This document shows positions 28,401 to 43,400 of a stretch of DNA of 64,000 nucleotides, piece after piece. A program made the translations under genes and the position numbers. Each line of letters starts with the position of its first letter. Position 1 is the stretch's first letter. The DNA is taken from positions 66,684,612 to 66,748,611 of the forward strand of contig CM067084.1 of NCBI GenBank assembly GCA_034008185.1, written 5' to 3'. The DNA comes from Gorsachius magnificus. Taxonomy: Eukaryota; Chordata; Aves; Pelecaniformes; Ardeidae. The notes below the pieces were generated by a model. It did not search any database. It saw nothing but the letters and a program-made list of their open reading frames with translations, and was not told the origin of the DNA.

Positions 28401-31400
28401 TTAAATCTTTTGGAGGAAACAAGAATGTTTGTGGAGGCATAAAGAATAATCCAGTCTGGAAGCAATGGGTGTTTAAAGGGGAATATATATGCAGTTGGCT
28501 TGCAAGATGCAAGTATTAGTAAGACACTGTCGTACCCTAATAAGGCGCTCTCCTTCTAAAAAGAAACATAGATTTAAAAAGGGGAAAAAAAAAAAAAGAA
28601 GAGAGAAAACCAAATCAGCAATCCATATAATTAAGGTTGTCTAACAATTCCTACCATACACTGTTTTTTTCTGTTTTTCCCTACTGCTGGTAAACCATGT
28701 CATTAGCAGTAAGACTGGAAATTTCTTGAAATAGTAGTTCTACGTCCCAAAGGACACCTTTGGGGTTAATTAACAAACATTTTTGCTGAAAATCTGTAAG
28801 TAATAGGGTTTAAGTTTTCCTCTTCTCCCTTAGGAAACCATAATGATAATTTTCTACCAAAAAATATACATTATGAACTCTTACACTCAAAACTTCAAAA
28901 TAGCAAAATTAAGATAATTTAGGATATTTTATTCAGCCTTATTACTTACAGGCATTGTGGCAAAAAGATTTTTATACAGCCACATACAAGTTCTCTTCCC
29001 ACAGATTTCATTATTATAAGAATGGATGGTATCAGAACACCTGCAGATTAGGTAAGGAACTATTTGCTTTGGAATTTGAAAGTATGGAAAAAGTGGTAAG
29101 GGCAAGGGCAGCCTCCTGGAAAAAAGCAGATGAATGCCACCTGAAAGGACTCTGCTGACTTCTCTAACTTCTACAGAATTTTTCAACAGGCTTAGGCAAG
29201 ATACTAAACAAAAATCTTTGTAGGAGCCTCTGTCTTCATGTTCCTTATCTTCAAGATGTCCAGTTTTAGCATACAAGCCATTTTTTTCTGTCATGCTGAA
29301 CATTTACAGCTATACCTAATGTTTCTTGGAACTATAAATATTCTGCCTTTCTAGCAATGTGTGCTGGTATAATAGGAAAAGAATTAGGAACAAGACATCC
29401 TTAAATTGCAGTCTGGGAGCTGCCACTGGTTTGTTCAGCCTGGTGTATAACAAGCCACTTTGCTTCACTTCTTAGTTCTTTGGTCTATAAAGGTAATACA
29501 AATTTGGCTAACAGCAAGGATTTTACAAGGTTATTTACTGTCATCATCATGTTTATATACGGTGCAATAGAAATACGTGCAACAATATGAGCTGTTTCTT
29601 GCAAATCAGAATGCTGTATCTATCTAGAATAACAATAGAAATTGTGAGAAATCATTATCTCATCCTGAACCTCCTCGAGTCTGTGGTAACAGTCATTCTC
29701 CCTGTCTGTATATATTTATCTTCTTTTCCTATTCAGCAAGGGAGACAAAAGATACATTTTTTTCTGTAATTAGTACAGAAAAAGAGGCCTAGATTTAAGG
29801 CCTAGCAGGAGAGAGAAGCCCACCAGAGTCAACACCTGGAAAGGAAAACTGTTTTAGAAGATAGTAAATTATGGGTTTACAACTCTGCTTTTGCAATTTT
29901 TTACCCTATAGCTTCACAACTAAGCTGCATCTGAAACATAGGTGCTGAACTGAAAAAGTTGAAATAATAAAGCCCTCCTCATTAAGTAGCAGGGAGAGAG
30001 CGCACCAGGGAGCTGGGCCCACTACTGCAGCGTAAAACCCATGAATCACACAAACGCAAAGAAACCCAATCTTGCTGTGTTACGGAGATGAATTTGCTAG
30101 CTCAGATAATGAATGATTTGAGGGTTAGAAAGGAAAATGAGTTAACACAGTATTCAGTACATGTACAGCTGTACTGACACTTCTTTTAAGTCTTACATTG
30201 TTATTTCAATGAAATCATACTTTGTATTATTGCATTCTGGTGAGCTTAGTACTTGTGCATCCTAACTTGTTTAGTAGTTGGACTTACAAACTTAGAAACA
30301 TTTTTTACATAGGTGGTTTGCTTGCTTCCTCAAAATACAATCACTGCTATTTGATCTATTAACTTAGGTTCTTATCCCACAGATTAATCTGCTGAAGCAA
30401 AATGCAGTGTTTCTAGTGTGCCCACCTGAATTTAATGATATACATAAATTCAGAAGACTTCATGCATGGAACAGGGTGCAAGATCAGTCTTATACAGAGG
30501 TCAGATTACACTACTTCTTAACAGATTATTCTAGTTAAATGGACATATATAATATTAAACCCCACTTAAAATATCAGTATATAAAATACAGAAGATGGGA
30601 GCACCATCTTATAACAGTTTACTTTGCTTCTATCACATACTTCTTTCTAGTCTGCTATTTTTACTGCATGTTGTTCGATGCATTTTAAAGAAAAAAAAAA
30701 GGTACCATTTTAAGAACTGCCCTCACCACAAATCCTATCTAATCCCATCCTACTTCAATGTCAGTAATCTAGAATTGTATAAACTGTTCAATAGATATTC
30801 TAGCGATTTCAGTGGCCTCCACCTGCTTAAAAAAATAATTTTAATAATATATAATGATGCTTTACTAGTTTAAAATCAACTACCAATTAGTTAGAGAATA
30901 TCTAATATTTAAATAATAGATATACTCCATTCACAAGAAATTAAAAGTAATCACTGACTGTCTACAGAACTTAGCTCTACAGCATACAAATTTAGTTACG
31001 TGCTGCTACCTGGAACAAATACGATGCCTAATAAGTTCTGTATCATAAAGCATTATGTTATAGAATTTTTCTCTGTACAAACCTGAACTTGAAACTTCGT
31101 GTTACCACTAATTAATAATTCTCATGTATCATGGCTAAATTCAAAATAGTATGGCTAAGAAGAAGCAGGTATGTTTGACATTTCTTATGCAACTGGAGTT
31201 CTGTTAAATTTAGCCCCCTCTTCCATATCTAAACGTGATTAATGTTAAGAGAACTGCCTGGTATGTATTTCTCACAATGTATTCTTCTGTAAGGACAGAA
31301 AAAAATAAAAAGCTTGCAGATAAATTTTGGTGGGCCAATTTATCCACTAAATCCAGTTAAAAGTCTTGCTAATCCAAATCATGAGGAAAGAGTAACAAAC

Positions 31401-34400
31401 TTTTAATTTTAGATATATTTCTGTAATCTCACGTTACTAATATGGGCAATGGAAATTTAATTTTTTTTAAGCTGCTTCTGAGCATACAGATGTAGCTGTT
31501 CTCATTCACTCTTCATTTTAAGGCAAATTCATATCTACTTTTGGAAATGCATACTTTCTATTCCTATTTAACTAAACTGTTGGAGGAATCCCCAAATATT
31601 AAAACATTTGGGTAGATTTAAGTATAAAGACCAGTTTAAACATTGCTGACTCACAGTTTCACAAGTTTGATATTTCAAGTCTATTCCCACAGACCCCCTT
31701 TTTTTTTTTAAAGTCTTAAGTGGTTGAAGGAAGAGACTGAGAATCACAAATTCCTTTTCTGTCTTCCTTTTTTCAAGAGATCTCCTGACTAGAAGAGAAA
31801 AAGCTTCGAGTTAAGCTTTTCCCAAACTACTTTTAACAGACCAGTGAATGGCTGAGGATTGCAGCAGTTTCAGAAAGCTGGGTTTTTGAATCCGCATAGT
31901 TAAGACAACAGCACAAAACCATGTTTGGACAACACCTAGCTACAGAAAGCCTAGACACTATACCACCAAATGCTTGTGTAAGAATTATGTAAGTCATAAC
32001 GAGGCCAAATGTGTTGTCTCTGACAGTCGATTTATGTAAGAAAATCAGTCTTAAATATATTCTTTTATCATAAAAAGCTTCTGTGACAGAAAGAGGAAAC
32101 AATTTCAAAGCCTTTTATATGACTACGAGTAACGCTTTTCCTTCCATACTTTTTTTGTTCAGCCTCAGAAACTCCCTTCTGAGTGTAATTTGAATTAGTC
32201 TAGGAAGCAATTGCCTAACTTTAAATCTTAGAGCTTCATAACACAAAATATAAAACGAGTTTCTTTGAAAACAAAGGTTCCCATATGCAAAGAAAGAAAA
32301 TGTTCTCTACTGCGTTGCTGAGTCACCAATGCTTTTCTTTTTACTTCACTGAGCACGTGCCAGCAGGTTGCTTTTAAAAGAAAGATGTCTAACAGCTGAA
32401 AAGCTCAACTAAACCAATTTAAAGAGAAAATAAAAGCAAGAAAAAGCAAGACAGGCTTCTAAGTGCATCAAGTTATTTTCCCCCACAGATAAGCCAAATA
32501 ATAGCATTTTACTTTTATTATTTGTTACTAGCTATACAAAAACGTATTTGTGTAACTTTCCTAAAAAATTTGGTTTGCCCGTCACAAAGAAACAGAAGAA
32601 AAATTCAACATGAAGTTAATATTCCTTCTTGTTACTTCTGCTAATATAACTACGGTTAATTCAATTTCAGTACTAAGCTTGCAGAGCTGTAAGAAAGCTG
32701 GTCAGGAAACAGAAAGGAATTGTAATTGAGCACAATATCAATACTCTTGCCTTACAAAAGACAAGCTCTTAAATTACATGGAAAATACCATAGTCTTTAC
32801 TAGGAAGATGTTTAAAACAGTAGATAATAAATTCCATTAAATCACCTGCTCCTCAATTCTGATACCTATTCCATGCAAAATATAACAATTTCTTTTTTTT
32901 CCATAAACTGTTTTGGCCCAAATATATTGGCTTTCCTGTTTCTGATACATCTAGAATACAAATTTTCTACATCTTGACATCAAGAAGCATCAGTAGTTGG
33001 GGGAGGAGAAGGGAAAAAAAATGCAAGTACACAGGAGGTATGTCTGGAAAAGATACTACCAATACCCATGTATTTCAGGCTATCAATATTGTAGCTTTAA
33101 GGGCTATTACAAGAATAAAAAGGGTATTTAATAATAATGATGTAAAAATGAATGAATTTATTTTAACTTTCATTAATTTTTACTTCAGTTTATATTTCAT
33201 TGATTGGCTGGGGTAATCTTAAACACTTCTTAATATCTTCTTACGAAATGCATTTCAAGAAAGCTGCATGGGAAAGATTAGTTTCAATATGATCAGTATT
33301 TCTTCTGCAATGACTAGTAAAGTCAAGCATCTATTCCCTATTAACCTACCTTGAAAAAATGTCTTTTTGAAAGCTAAAAATGACTTCTTTCTTTTGATCA
33401 TGTCTGTAATAATGACTAAACTTTGTCTAAGGGAAGCCAAAAGTATGCATCTATAAACAATTTTCTGGCAGGCATAAACCTAGCTTTCAGTGAATCACAT
33501 CTGAAATAAAGTTTTTTCAAGTTCATGAAAGCAAAAGTGGTGAAATTTTACTTCCTTCTAAAATGGATCTTGAAATGCAAAACTTAAAGCTGTGAGCTAG
33601 TACACACAGTGTCTGTTCTGCATTGTGCAAAATCTGAGACAAGATGCTTAGTCATACTCCAGATATTGTAAGCAGCTAAATCTGAAACACGTGCTTAAAA
33701 TTCCAGGGACTTTCATTTTACTGCTGTGGTCAGATATAGAAGATGCATTGTTTTAGTGTGCTTAGATTTACAAGTTCTTAACTTGTCATAAAAATATTCT
33801 CTAGTTACAAAATATTCTTTAGTTACAACAAAGTACATTATATATTAATAAGAACAACAAACAAATAACAATAATATTCTTAATCCCATGCATTCTGCAA
33901 GCAAATACGATGGGTTAAGTAAATGTCAGATCTTCTGCGGTGAAAAGAAAAGCCACAGAGGCTGAAATAACAAAATTAGTGTTTCATGGTCTGCAGAAAA
34001 AAAAAGTTAAAGTTGCTAGGAAATTACAGAAATGCCAACTAATGGTGACTAAACAGAAGCAGGGTAGAAAGAAACTAAAAGGCTATTTCTTGGGTGTTAC
34101 AGTTAATAATGTAGCTGTTTCAGCTGAAATAATAACTTCCAAAGAGAAAAAAATATCTTAATCAACCAATTTAAATAACAGCACACAATTACTCTAAATT
34201 CAGTTGGCGTGTGCATTGTTCTCTGGCACTCGAACAAAAAAATGGATTTCCTTTGAATTCATCACTATCTATGGCTTCCATCTGTTTTAGTTCAAACATA
34301 AAACTTAGCAGAATTTTCCCTGCAAGAGTATGATGGTGAAACTGTTTAAAAGGAAAAAAAAATCTCTTAACTGTAGACTGAAACCATACACTCATGTCCC

Positions 34401-37400
34401 TGGAAAGCACAGAATAACTATGGAAACATTACTGAGTTTTTCAAAAGTGTCTATGTATGAACCCAATTCACTTTAAAATCTTAAAGCTTTGTCTTGTCTT
34501 ACTCTTGCTGAAAAATTATCATTGGAAACACATCGTTTTCATCTATTGTATCATAATGAAATATGAAAAGATGAATAAAAATAAAAATGGGTCTTTTCTG
34601 TGCTCGCTGTGCCTCTGAAAACTCTTCTGCATTATAAAGCCAAAATGAAAACAGTGAGATAGCAGGGGGAACAGAGCAACCACTTCCATTTGTCACGTCA
34701 GCATGCACAGAAAAAAAGTGAAGAAACCGACTGGTTTTCAGGAGTGTGAGCGGTGCCTATGACAGTATATTGCAATAGAAGATCTGCATTCTCTAATTTT
34801 ATGCCTAACTGTAGCTTTATCTTTTAATAACCTTCCGGGAGGTAGATTTTGGTTCAGATAACCAAAGAAATACTAGTCACCACCTGAGTGTGGCAAATTG
34901 AAGCAACAATGCTTTGAAACAGGGATGATCTAACTAGTTACCTTGTCTTTGATGACATATGCATGCTTTTAGTCCACAGCAGTTACCACTGGGCTAACTG
35001 TTCACAGGTTTCAACCCCTTTGTGTTACTTAGCAATGTCTCATAAACATGCAGAATAGACAGAAACTGAATTTCATAATGAACTTAAATGAAAAAAAATG
35101 CTAAAACTGGACTTAATTCTCTGTAGGCAGTAAGAACTAAGAGATCAGATTTAAGAAGATCTAAGACAATTTAATTTCAGCTTCCACTCTAAAGAGGAGT
35201 AAAATTAACCGGCTAACTAAATGCTACCTACTTACTAATGCTTTGTAGAGATTTTTCAGCTTGAAAAAAACCCAAACCAACCCAAACTTTTGGCTTTAAA
35301 TTGTAAATCTTACAATACTATTATGTGCTATGTGGATACTACAGGTCTTCCAATTGATTACAGATCTTAAGAGAACCATAAGCAGACTCTAGCAAAGTAT
35401 CTCTCAGATTAGGAGAACACAGGCCCTTATGTGCTCACGTAATATGCATTAGGTCTAGGAGCATGTAGAAACAGAGAACGGATGGGAATAAACAATGATA
35501 TAAAAAGAAAGATTTTTTTTTAATTACTCTTTCAATTGCTTCAACACCAAGACTTAATTTCTGCAAAGCAAGGCTGAAGTCTTGGATAATGTTGAAGTTA
35601 CACTGTGTTAGTCTAATTATAACACCACAAATGAAATAACATTTGATCAGGCCAAATAAAATGGCTTGGGCTTCCTGCCCCAAAGTTCAAGGGTAAACTC
35701 CACCTGAGAATAAGTGTGGAAAAACAGAATTCCAAAGAGTGAGTTACTGCACACTGAATAAAGGAGTTAAAACTGAAGCCCACAAATATTAGCTATATGC
35801 TTACTGCTGTGGCCAAAAGATTTGAACAGAGCCCAGAAGGAGAAGAGGAACCAGCATTCTAAAGCCAAGTGTTTCTGGACTTCTTCAGACAAACAGAAAC
35901 TGGACAATTAGATTCATTATTATCCTCCAGGGGCTTTGAAAAAATATTTGAAAGGACAAAACCTGAATTTATCAGAGAACTTAATTTTCTTTTCATCTTC
36001 TACTGCAAAGAAAGCAAAATTAACTGGCTAACACTGGTAGTGGTTTGATTCCCCTCCCACCCTCTTTTGGCTACCTGTAACAGAACAGTGTCTTTACAAA
36101 CTGAGGCAGAATTTCCTACAACAGACAAATAAATTCCAAATAAAACTATGAACTTCTTGGGGTAAAGGAGGGAAGGATGGAGGGGAGAGGAAGAAAAACT
36201 TATGAAACCACTAAAGCTTAAGTTAAGTTTTAAACAACTATAAACCAATGTTTTCAATAAAATACAACTTGAGATTGACCTTTCATGTTAGTTGAGAAAA
36301 TAATTCATTTGCTATTTTAATATGACCCTAGAATCTAAATTAGCAATCAGTATTAATTCAGATATGCAGAAAGGATGACCCTTTTTTCTTTATTTAGCAT
36401 AATAACATACCTTTAAGTGGATCATGCTCTGCTCTCATAATGTCAATAAGGGAGTTTTCCAAAGAGTGCATATTCAGACTGTCATACATTCTATTTCGAT
36501 CCTAAAAGAGAACAAAATCCTTAGTATTGGAATACAAATTCTGTACTTTTTAACAGGAAACTTGATAGGAAGACAAAGGTGCCTTCTGTACGCTCAGACA
36601 TGCTGGAGATGGACAGTGATACAAAAGCTTACGATACGTGAATTTAACAGTAAGACCTGATTTTTAACAGTAAGTTTAACAGCATCTACATATAAAACTA
36701 GAGATGCACTGTGCAGAACTCTTCTGTGTATGCACTTCAATAGCCTGTGATTGCCCGTTTCCTCCAGAAGAACTGCTTGAATCAGTTCCAGTGATCCACA
36801 GCAGAGTTAAGCATTAGGCTGTTTAATGAAGGAGACTAACGTCTGCAAGAGCTCAATTTCATTTCAGGCAGAAGTTAAATAGTGAGTAAGGTGGGCAACT
36901 ACAGGACAAGAAGGACAGTCACCTCTTATGAAAAAAGCATTTTGTTGGTGCTTGGCTGAGCACCTCACATGGGCCCTCAGCCCCCTGCTGAGACTGCGCT
37001 TCCTGGCTTCTGGGTGATTAATGTTAAACCCTTCACATACAAAGACTTGTGTTATAGTCAGTCAGCACTAAATGGTTAAAGGTTGGAAAATTAAAGCTAA
37101 ACTATGAAAAGAAAATGTCACAATGCTTACTAACAGATTATCAGCCTTATAGAGAACAATTTTTTTGCACATGAAGATTAATAAGAATTACTATAATGCC
37201 TTACAAATGTTTTCACTGAAGATAATAAAAGTTATTGTAATATATCATAAACCTTTTCACTGATTTTATGCTCAACTGTGACATTTTCTCACATGTTTTT
37301 CTAACACACCCAAGTTACGAAGACAGCAAAAAAGATGACTTCTAACTTCTTTGGTCTTTCTGGGATACCTTCAGAGACTGAAAATAGTTTGTGTAAAACC

Positions 37401-40400
37401 TTAAGCTCTCCTACTTCAAGGCTTCTGGCTGGACTGTATTGCACTTAAAGGAATCCTGTAATCGTGCCTTAATTTTACTGTTGTCTACTCTCTGGTTGCA
37501 CTGTAGTAGGATGAAATACACCACACACATCCCATGACCGTTAAAATTCACTGAAGATGCAGCCATCCACTTTGCAGATGTACAGTGGGACAGAAGGTAT
37601 CTGACCCACACTCACTGTAGCTTTCCATGACAGTTCAGCAGAATACTGAAATAGAGGTTTTCTCTGAGTCGGAAACCATGACTTACCAATACCTTTGGAA
37701 AACAAGCCATGATGAAACTAAGATTTTACTTCCATCTTTCTTAGAAAGTTTAGTCAACCTGATACAACATTGGATGAAGCAGAAGCCTTTTTTCCAGCTC
37801 CCTCTCCCTCAAGCAATTACAAAGAGTAATGGCTTCCTGTTGGGCAAGCAATCTCCTATGTTAATTTGATCGGATCCTTTTTTTTTTTTAGAAGCCTTTA
37901 GATAATTTTAATGATAAATTTAAAAAGTAGGTTTCTCTTGTCTCCTGCCATATCCCAGACCAAATGCTGCTGACACTTTGCAAGGTGATCTTCAACCCAG
38001 TTTGAGTGCCAACAAGTCGCCAGTACTATTTTATTTCACAGCAGCCGTATTTTGGGACTGGTTGGCTTTCATTCAGTTCTCTAGCTGTCCTGAGAAGCAG
38101 CAGAATGAAACTGAAGTGACTAACCTGCCTCCATGCCCTTGCAGGTTTGTTTCTCAATAGCACAATGAAAAGAACCTGCTTACCACAGCAAGCTTGCTTT
38201 CTATAAAAGGTGTGAGCAGTGACAAAGCTGGAACTGTTCCCTACTGTCCCCTAGCATTCAGAAAGCATCTTGTCAGGATTTTTAAAGTCGTCTTAAATTC
38301 AGCTGAAGTCAGTCCTTGGTAGGTAGTAAGTACTCTTGCAAAAACCAATGCTGAGTAAAAGGAAAACATGCTTTGCTACTTCTGTAGCTGGCAGGGGAAA
38401 AGAACTAGTATTGGTAAAAACTGAACTGTATGTGTGACACTATCTTTATTATAGGCTCACTAAATAAGATTTTCTTATTTTTTGATTATTGCTATATATA
38501 TATATATGTTGAGGTAACACATGGCTATGTGGAAAATGGTCATCACTGTAGGCTTAACTTTGCTCTGGAGAGCAGAAGCTTGTAAGAAAGGGCTCCATCA
38601 TGATTAATTTCTAATATTAGCCCCCTTTGTCATGGATCTTACAGAGAAATGGAAAAGTAAAACATATAAAGTGTTTTTGCAACTCATTTGTAAACTGCTC
38701 CACTGGCTGACATGATGCAATGATTGTAACTTCACCCTTGCATCATTCTATTTTGCAAGTTTTGTGTATCCAAAGTGAAAGATCTTGCGCTGCTGGAAGC
38801 AGAAGAAACAGACTTTTCCCATCCTCTTTACACCTTAGAAAGTTTGTCTATAAAAATAAAAAAAAAAGAGGTTGATTTGTTTCTTTGAATTGTATTACTT
38901 CATTTCTGGCAGTGGAAACGCGCAATAGGCATGCACTGTACAATATAAAAATGTTATGAGTACACTGAAGTAAAGCAGAATTTAAATATGGAAATTGTAT
39001 TCTGCTGTCTCACTACCCACACCACACTATCCCCTTGTGAGTTTGGTAATATCTAGGTAATCAGTGCTTCAAACTTCTAAAAATCTATTCCAATTCACAC
39101 TGATGAACTACATACTATAAAGCAACACTATGTGAAACTTAACTATCTCAAAGTAAGTCTTTGGGTACAAGGTTCATTTTAAATCTTTGTGCAACTAGGA
39201 CTTACAACGCTAAAACACTGCTTTGTGCTCGCCAAACATGAACATCGTATCTTTAAAGAAGAGTTATCATCTATGCAAATACGAAGCTTTCATTTCAAAG
39301 CAGAACTTAAGTATTTCAATAATATAGGTCATATCATCAAGGATTTTCTAGAAAGTTCTGCTGTAGAAAAAAAATCCACAATGCTTTGGAAGGGAGCAGT
39401 TCTATTACAGCATGTTTTACTCAATCAGAAAGCTTCCACTGTGATTTTCCTTGATCTTTGGGACAAGCACGAAAGGTACTACCCCTGAACATAACTGGTT
39501 TAGATAGTCCCAAGAACTAAGAACAGTTTTCCGTGCGCGTGGAAATAATCTTCAGTTTCATTATTTCAACACAGTTGATAAGCAGTTATCTTCTAAAATA
39601 TCCTGGAACTACTTTTAAAACAACATGGAAATAGCCCCAAGTATTAGAACTATTTCCATGTTGTTTTCAAGGTAGTTCCAGGTTGTTTTAGAAGATAACT
39701 GCTTATCAACCATGCTGAAATAGTGAAACTGAAGATAACCAGCAGTACAAAGGCATTGATACATAAGCACGTATGTTAATACAAGTTTTGTAACATCCTG
39801 ACTCCAAAAAAGACCCTTTTGTCAAAGCTGAATTCCTGCAAAATATTTTGCATTTCCCTCACCTCTTTGGCTCATCAGTTCCATGCTAAGAAGCAAGTGA
39901 ACTCTTGCTGTGTCAGAAGGTCCATATCTCAGTGGAATGTCACAATGTAATGCTATTTTTTCCCCAGAGCTAATAGTTAACTTCTCCCAAGCACTATGAA
40001 TTCTCACACTAGCTTTTTATTTCTTTTTAACTGCATAAACATTTGAATCCTGCTTGACCTACCTTTCCAATACCAGAATCACATCTGCATTTGTACACAG
40101 CAGAATTGAAAATGTGGTTTTGGTATAACTGCCTACAGATTCAGAGGTATATGGCTAAGTGACAGTTTGCCACTTAAACTTAAGACTATGTAAGAAAGTT
40201 TACAGAAATGTGATAATTATTTCTGCATTTTTACAAATTCACACAATATAGGAGAAGCATGAAGTATCCTACCCATAGAATACAGTTAGTACTAGGAGGA
40301 CTTTTTGACAATGTCATGCAAAATGCATCTACAGACTGTGCATTTCCATGTCTAAATGTGGGATGAATGGGAGGAGGGCAGCTTTCTCTGAAAAGCAAGT

Positions 40401-43400
40401 TTCAGCCCTAAATTATTGGACAAATAATTTTTCTTAGCACAATGTATTTAGGACTTCTAAATATTTGCATGAAATTTATGCAAAGATTATCCTGTTTGAG
40501 CATTTGCAGAAACTCAGCGCAGTCACATCTCAAGGCTTATATACTATCATTTACTCATAAAGCAAATACAAGGACAGAAACTATTAAATGGGGAATACCA
40601 TTTTGCTAATCTTTAAACCTCAAACACTAAAAATAGATGTTCATAGTGAAGAAGTTAAACAACTTAGATTTTTGGACACATGCTCTAAACTACTGATCTG
40701 CAGGACTACTTGCAGTAAAAAAAAATAGACTTCTAACATAGGTATTAAATTCAGTAAATGCAAGTATCTTTAAAATATTCTCCTTTACACATCCCTTCAT
40801 ATTCTAAAGAAATGTAGCACCATCCAATGGCAGCTGGAAACAACTTAGAAGTCATAAAGCTCCCAGTCAGTTTTGAGTATGGTATTAGCTAGCTGCAAAA
40901 AAGACTGTAGCTTTGACCTTGCTGAATTAACTATATTTTTTTAAAGCTCAATTAAAGAAGCTTTTTTTTAAAAATCACTTCCCAAACTAAAATGTTAACA
41001 AGTTCCACTTTTTTTCACCTTTAAACTGACCTGAATAAAAATGTGTTCTAAGACTAGAAAGTGACAGCTGATTTAATAATATTCAGACTTTAAAAAGTAC
41101 CTGAATATATATTCAGTGTTAATGTTAGAGTAATAACCTAACAATTAATACATTCCATCTTTGCTAACATCTAAACTTCAAGTCATTCTCATTTTAGTGA
41201 AGACATACTATAATCATAAGCCCCTTGTTGAAACCATAACTAGTGTAAATGAGAAACTTAATATGAAAACCTTTGAGTTAACTACAATTTTAGCTCTATA
41301 AAAAAGCAAGGAGGAAGGCTTAAAGTAGACACATGAAATTGCTTGGTTACTTTCCACAGTGTCATTAGTGGTAAAGATGAACTATAATATCTGGTAGACA
41401 TCTGTGAATGGCCAGCTTGACAACAAAAGTGTTTTAAAGTTAAAAATGACACAATCAGCTCTGTAAGCTAGCTAAATTGAGCCTAAAATGCACCAAGAAC
41501 AGGTCCTGTGGCAAAGGCACACCTACATCCCAGCTACATAAGCATTTAAAAATAAACAAAAAAATCCCAACAGCATGTACTGCATCCATACTGGAGTACT
41601 TCAGCTCAACAATATACACTAATAAACTGGAAACAAACCAGAAACATTATGGAGATGATTAAAGTCTTGGCAAGGTTGACTTACGAGGCAAGTCTAGAAG
41701 ATTTGTATATTAATAGCTTCAACAAAATAACTAAAGGAACAATTAGACATTTGAAGGGGAAGTTGTTATTCAAGTTTTGGGTTCTTTTTGGTTTTTTTGG
41801 TCTTTTCTACCCTCCTTACTACTCTACCCCCTCCCCCCTGCCATCTAGAAATATTTATACAGGCTCGAGTACTTAAATGCAAATACATCAGACCATATGG
41901 TAAATGTACCTTTGAATAGATCTTAGGTGAGAATGTATTCATTTTAACTTTAGAGAACGACCGTGATCTGGCAGACAAAATGAGATGAGATATGCTACTT
42001 AGCATATACATCATTGGTATGCCATCACAGCTGCTAAATATTTTGTTGAATTTTCCTAACTCTGACTTGCACGAATAGAATGAGCTGTATAACAGAAGCA
42101 AATTTTAACAGTAGGAGAGAACTCTTAGTTCATAAAAAGTCATAAAACCATTCATATGGTAAGCCCCACAAACTTTCAGCTAAATGATTCCTTTGAATCG
42201 TTCAACTGTGCTATTGTTCAACAATACTATTTATTCAAAGGTCTTGATCCTGAAGTTAAAAGTATGGCAGTAGACCGTTTTCTCCAGTTAAGAGATATCC
42301 CCAGTATGGTCCTAAGACAGAACTACCTGGTTTTGTATGTATTTAATCAGCCCCAGGTAATCAATCTACTGCATTAAAAATCCTGAAGACACTGTTCTGT
42401 TGCAGGTATTGCCTTAGTAAAAATTAACTGGTAAAACCTGGCTTATAAATCAGTGTTTGGACAATTGCACTAGTCTGAAGACTAAGAGAACTTAGCAGCT
42501 AGATACTCCCAGTGCCTTCAGGTTTGACATCAGCACTTCTGAAGAAATGGGCCACCTATTTAGGAGTATAAATATGTCATCAAGAACCCAACTTCAGCAA
42601 CTTGCTCTTCACCTAGTACTGACTGGTAAGTGTATCATCTAGGTTAGTCATTTAAACTGTTAAGGTACATGTATTAAACAGTACTAAAACTGTCATATTG
42701 ACAATCTGAAATTCCCCCAAATGGAAGTGATTGTAAAACAGAAGCAACATGACAGCAGTTTACATGAAGTATCTAAAAATCATGCCTGTTGCGAAGTACA
42801 ATCTTAAAACTCACTTTGGTTTGCAAGTGTTGTTTTCTTTGAAAACTTTAGAGCATTTCAAGAATAAATAGAAGAAAAATCTGCATTTGTGAGAGATGGT
42901 ACCTTACCATAGAAATCCCCATCTGGACAGCTATACTCAAACATAGAAAAATAAAGCTCAGCTTTTAGAACCATGAACATTGCACTTACTGTTTGTTTGA
43001 ACAAACAGGAAGGACGAATCAAGGTGAAACACACTCAAACATGCAGCGTGTTTCCTTAACTCGAGAGACAGAAGCTACATTCATATTCATAGAATGCATT
43101 GTTTTTACTAGAATGAAAATAGTTAAACACTGAAGTGTGTAACACTGAAGTGTATTATTAAATTATTGTAATAAGTTTTAGTAAGCTTATTTGCAAGACA
43201 TTAAGAAACATTAAGCTTGCAATCAAAATAGGCTTAGCAGACATTGCAATTTAAAAAAATAGAAGTGGTTAATTATTTCCCTCATGCAAGGAATGTAAAT
43301 GAAAAAAATGAGTATACAAAACACTGATTTCTGTGCTTGTCTTTTTGCCACAGAAATTCCTAAACCATGGTTTTTTTTGGGAAAAAAAAAAACAGTATCT

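Larger units (their letters stand above)
27440..36410 (-). other. CPEB2 intron 3
   Basis: 8971-bp GT-AG intron. It holds a MIR-like element (about 29355-29560) and a two-copy 18-bp tandem repeat with one mismatch (33791-33826), plus several short A or T runs. No additional exon seen. Confidence 0.9.

Noticed and set aside
33940..34161. Lys-rich 73-codon plus-strand frame
   Set aside because: Starts at GTG, comes from purine-rich DNA, and has no domain or gene signals.
41766..42101. Minus-strand 111-codon frame in intron 2 with possible splice sites, considered as an extra exon
   Set aside because: The only acceptor/donor pairing I could make (after CTGCCAG, before GTACAT) hits a stop in the phase required between exons 2 and 3.
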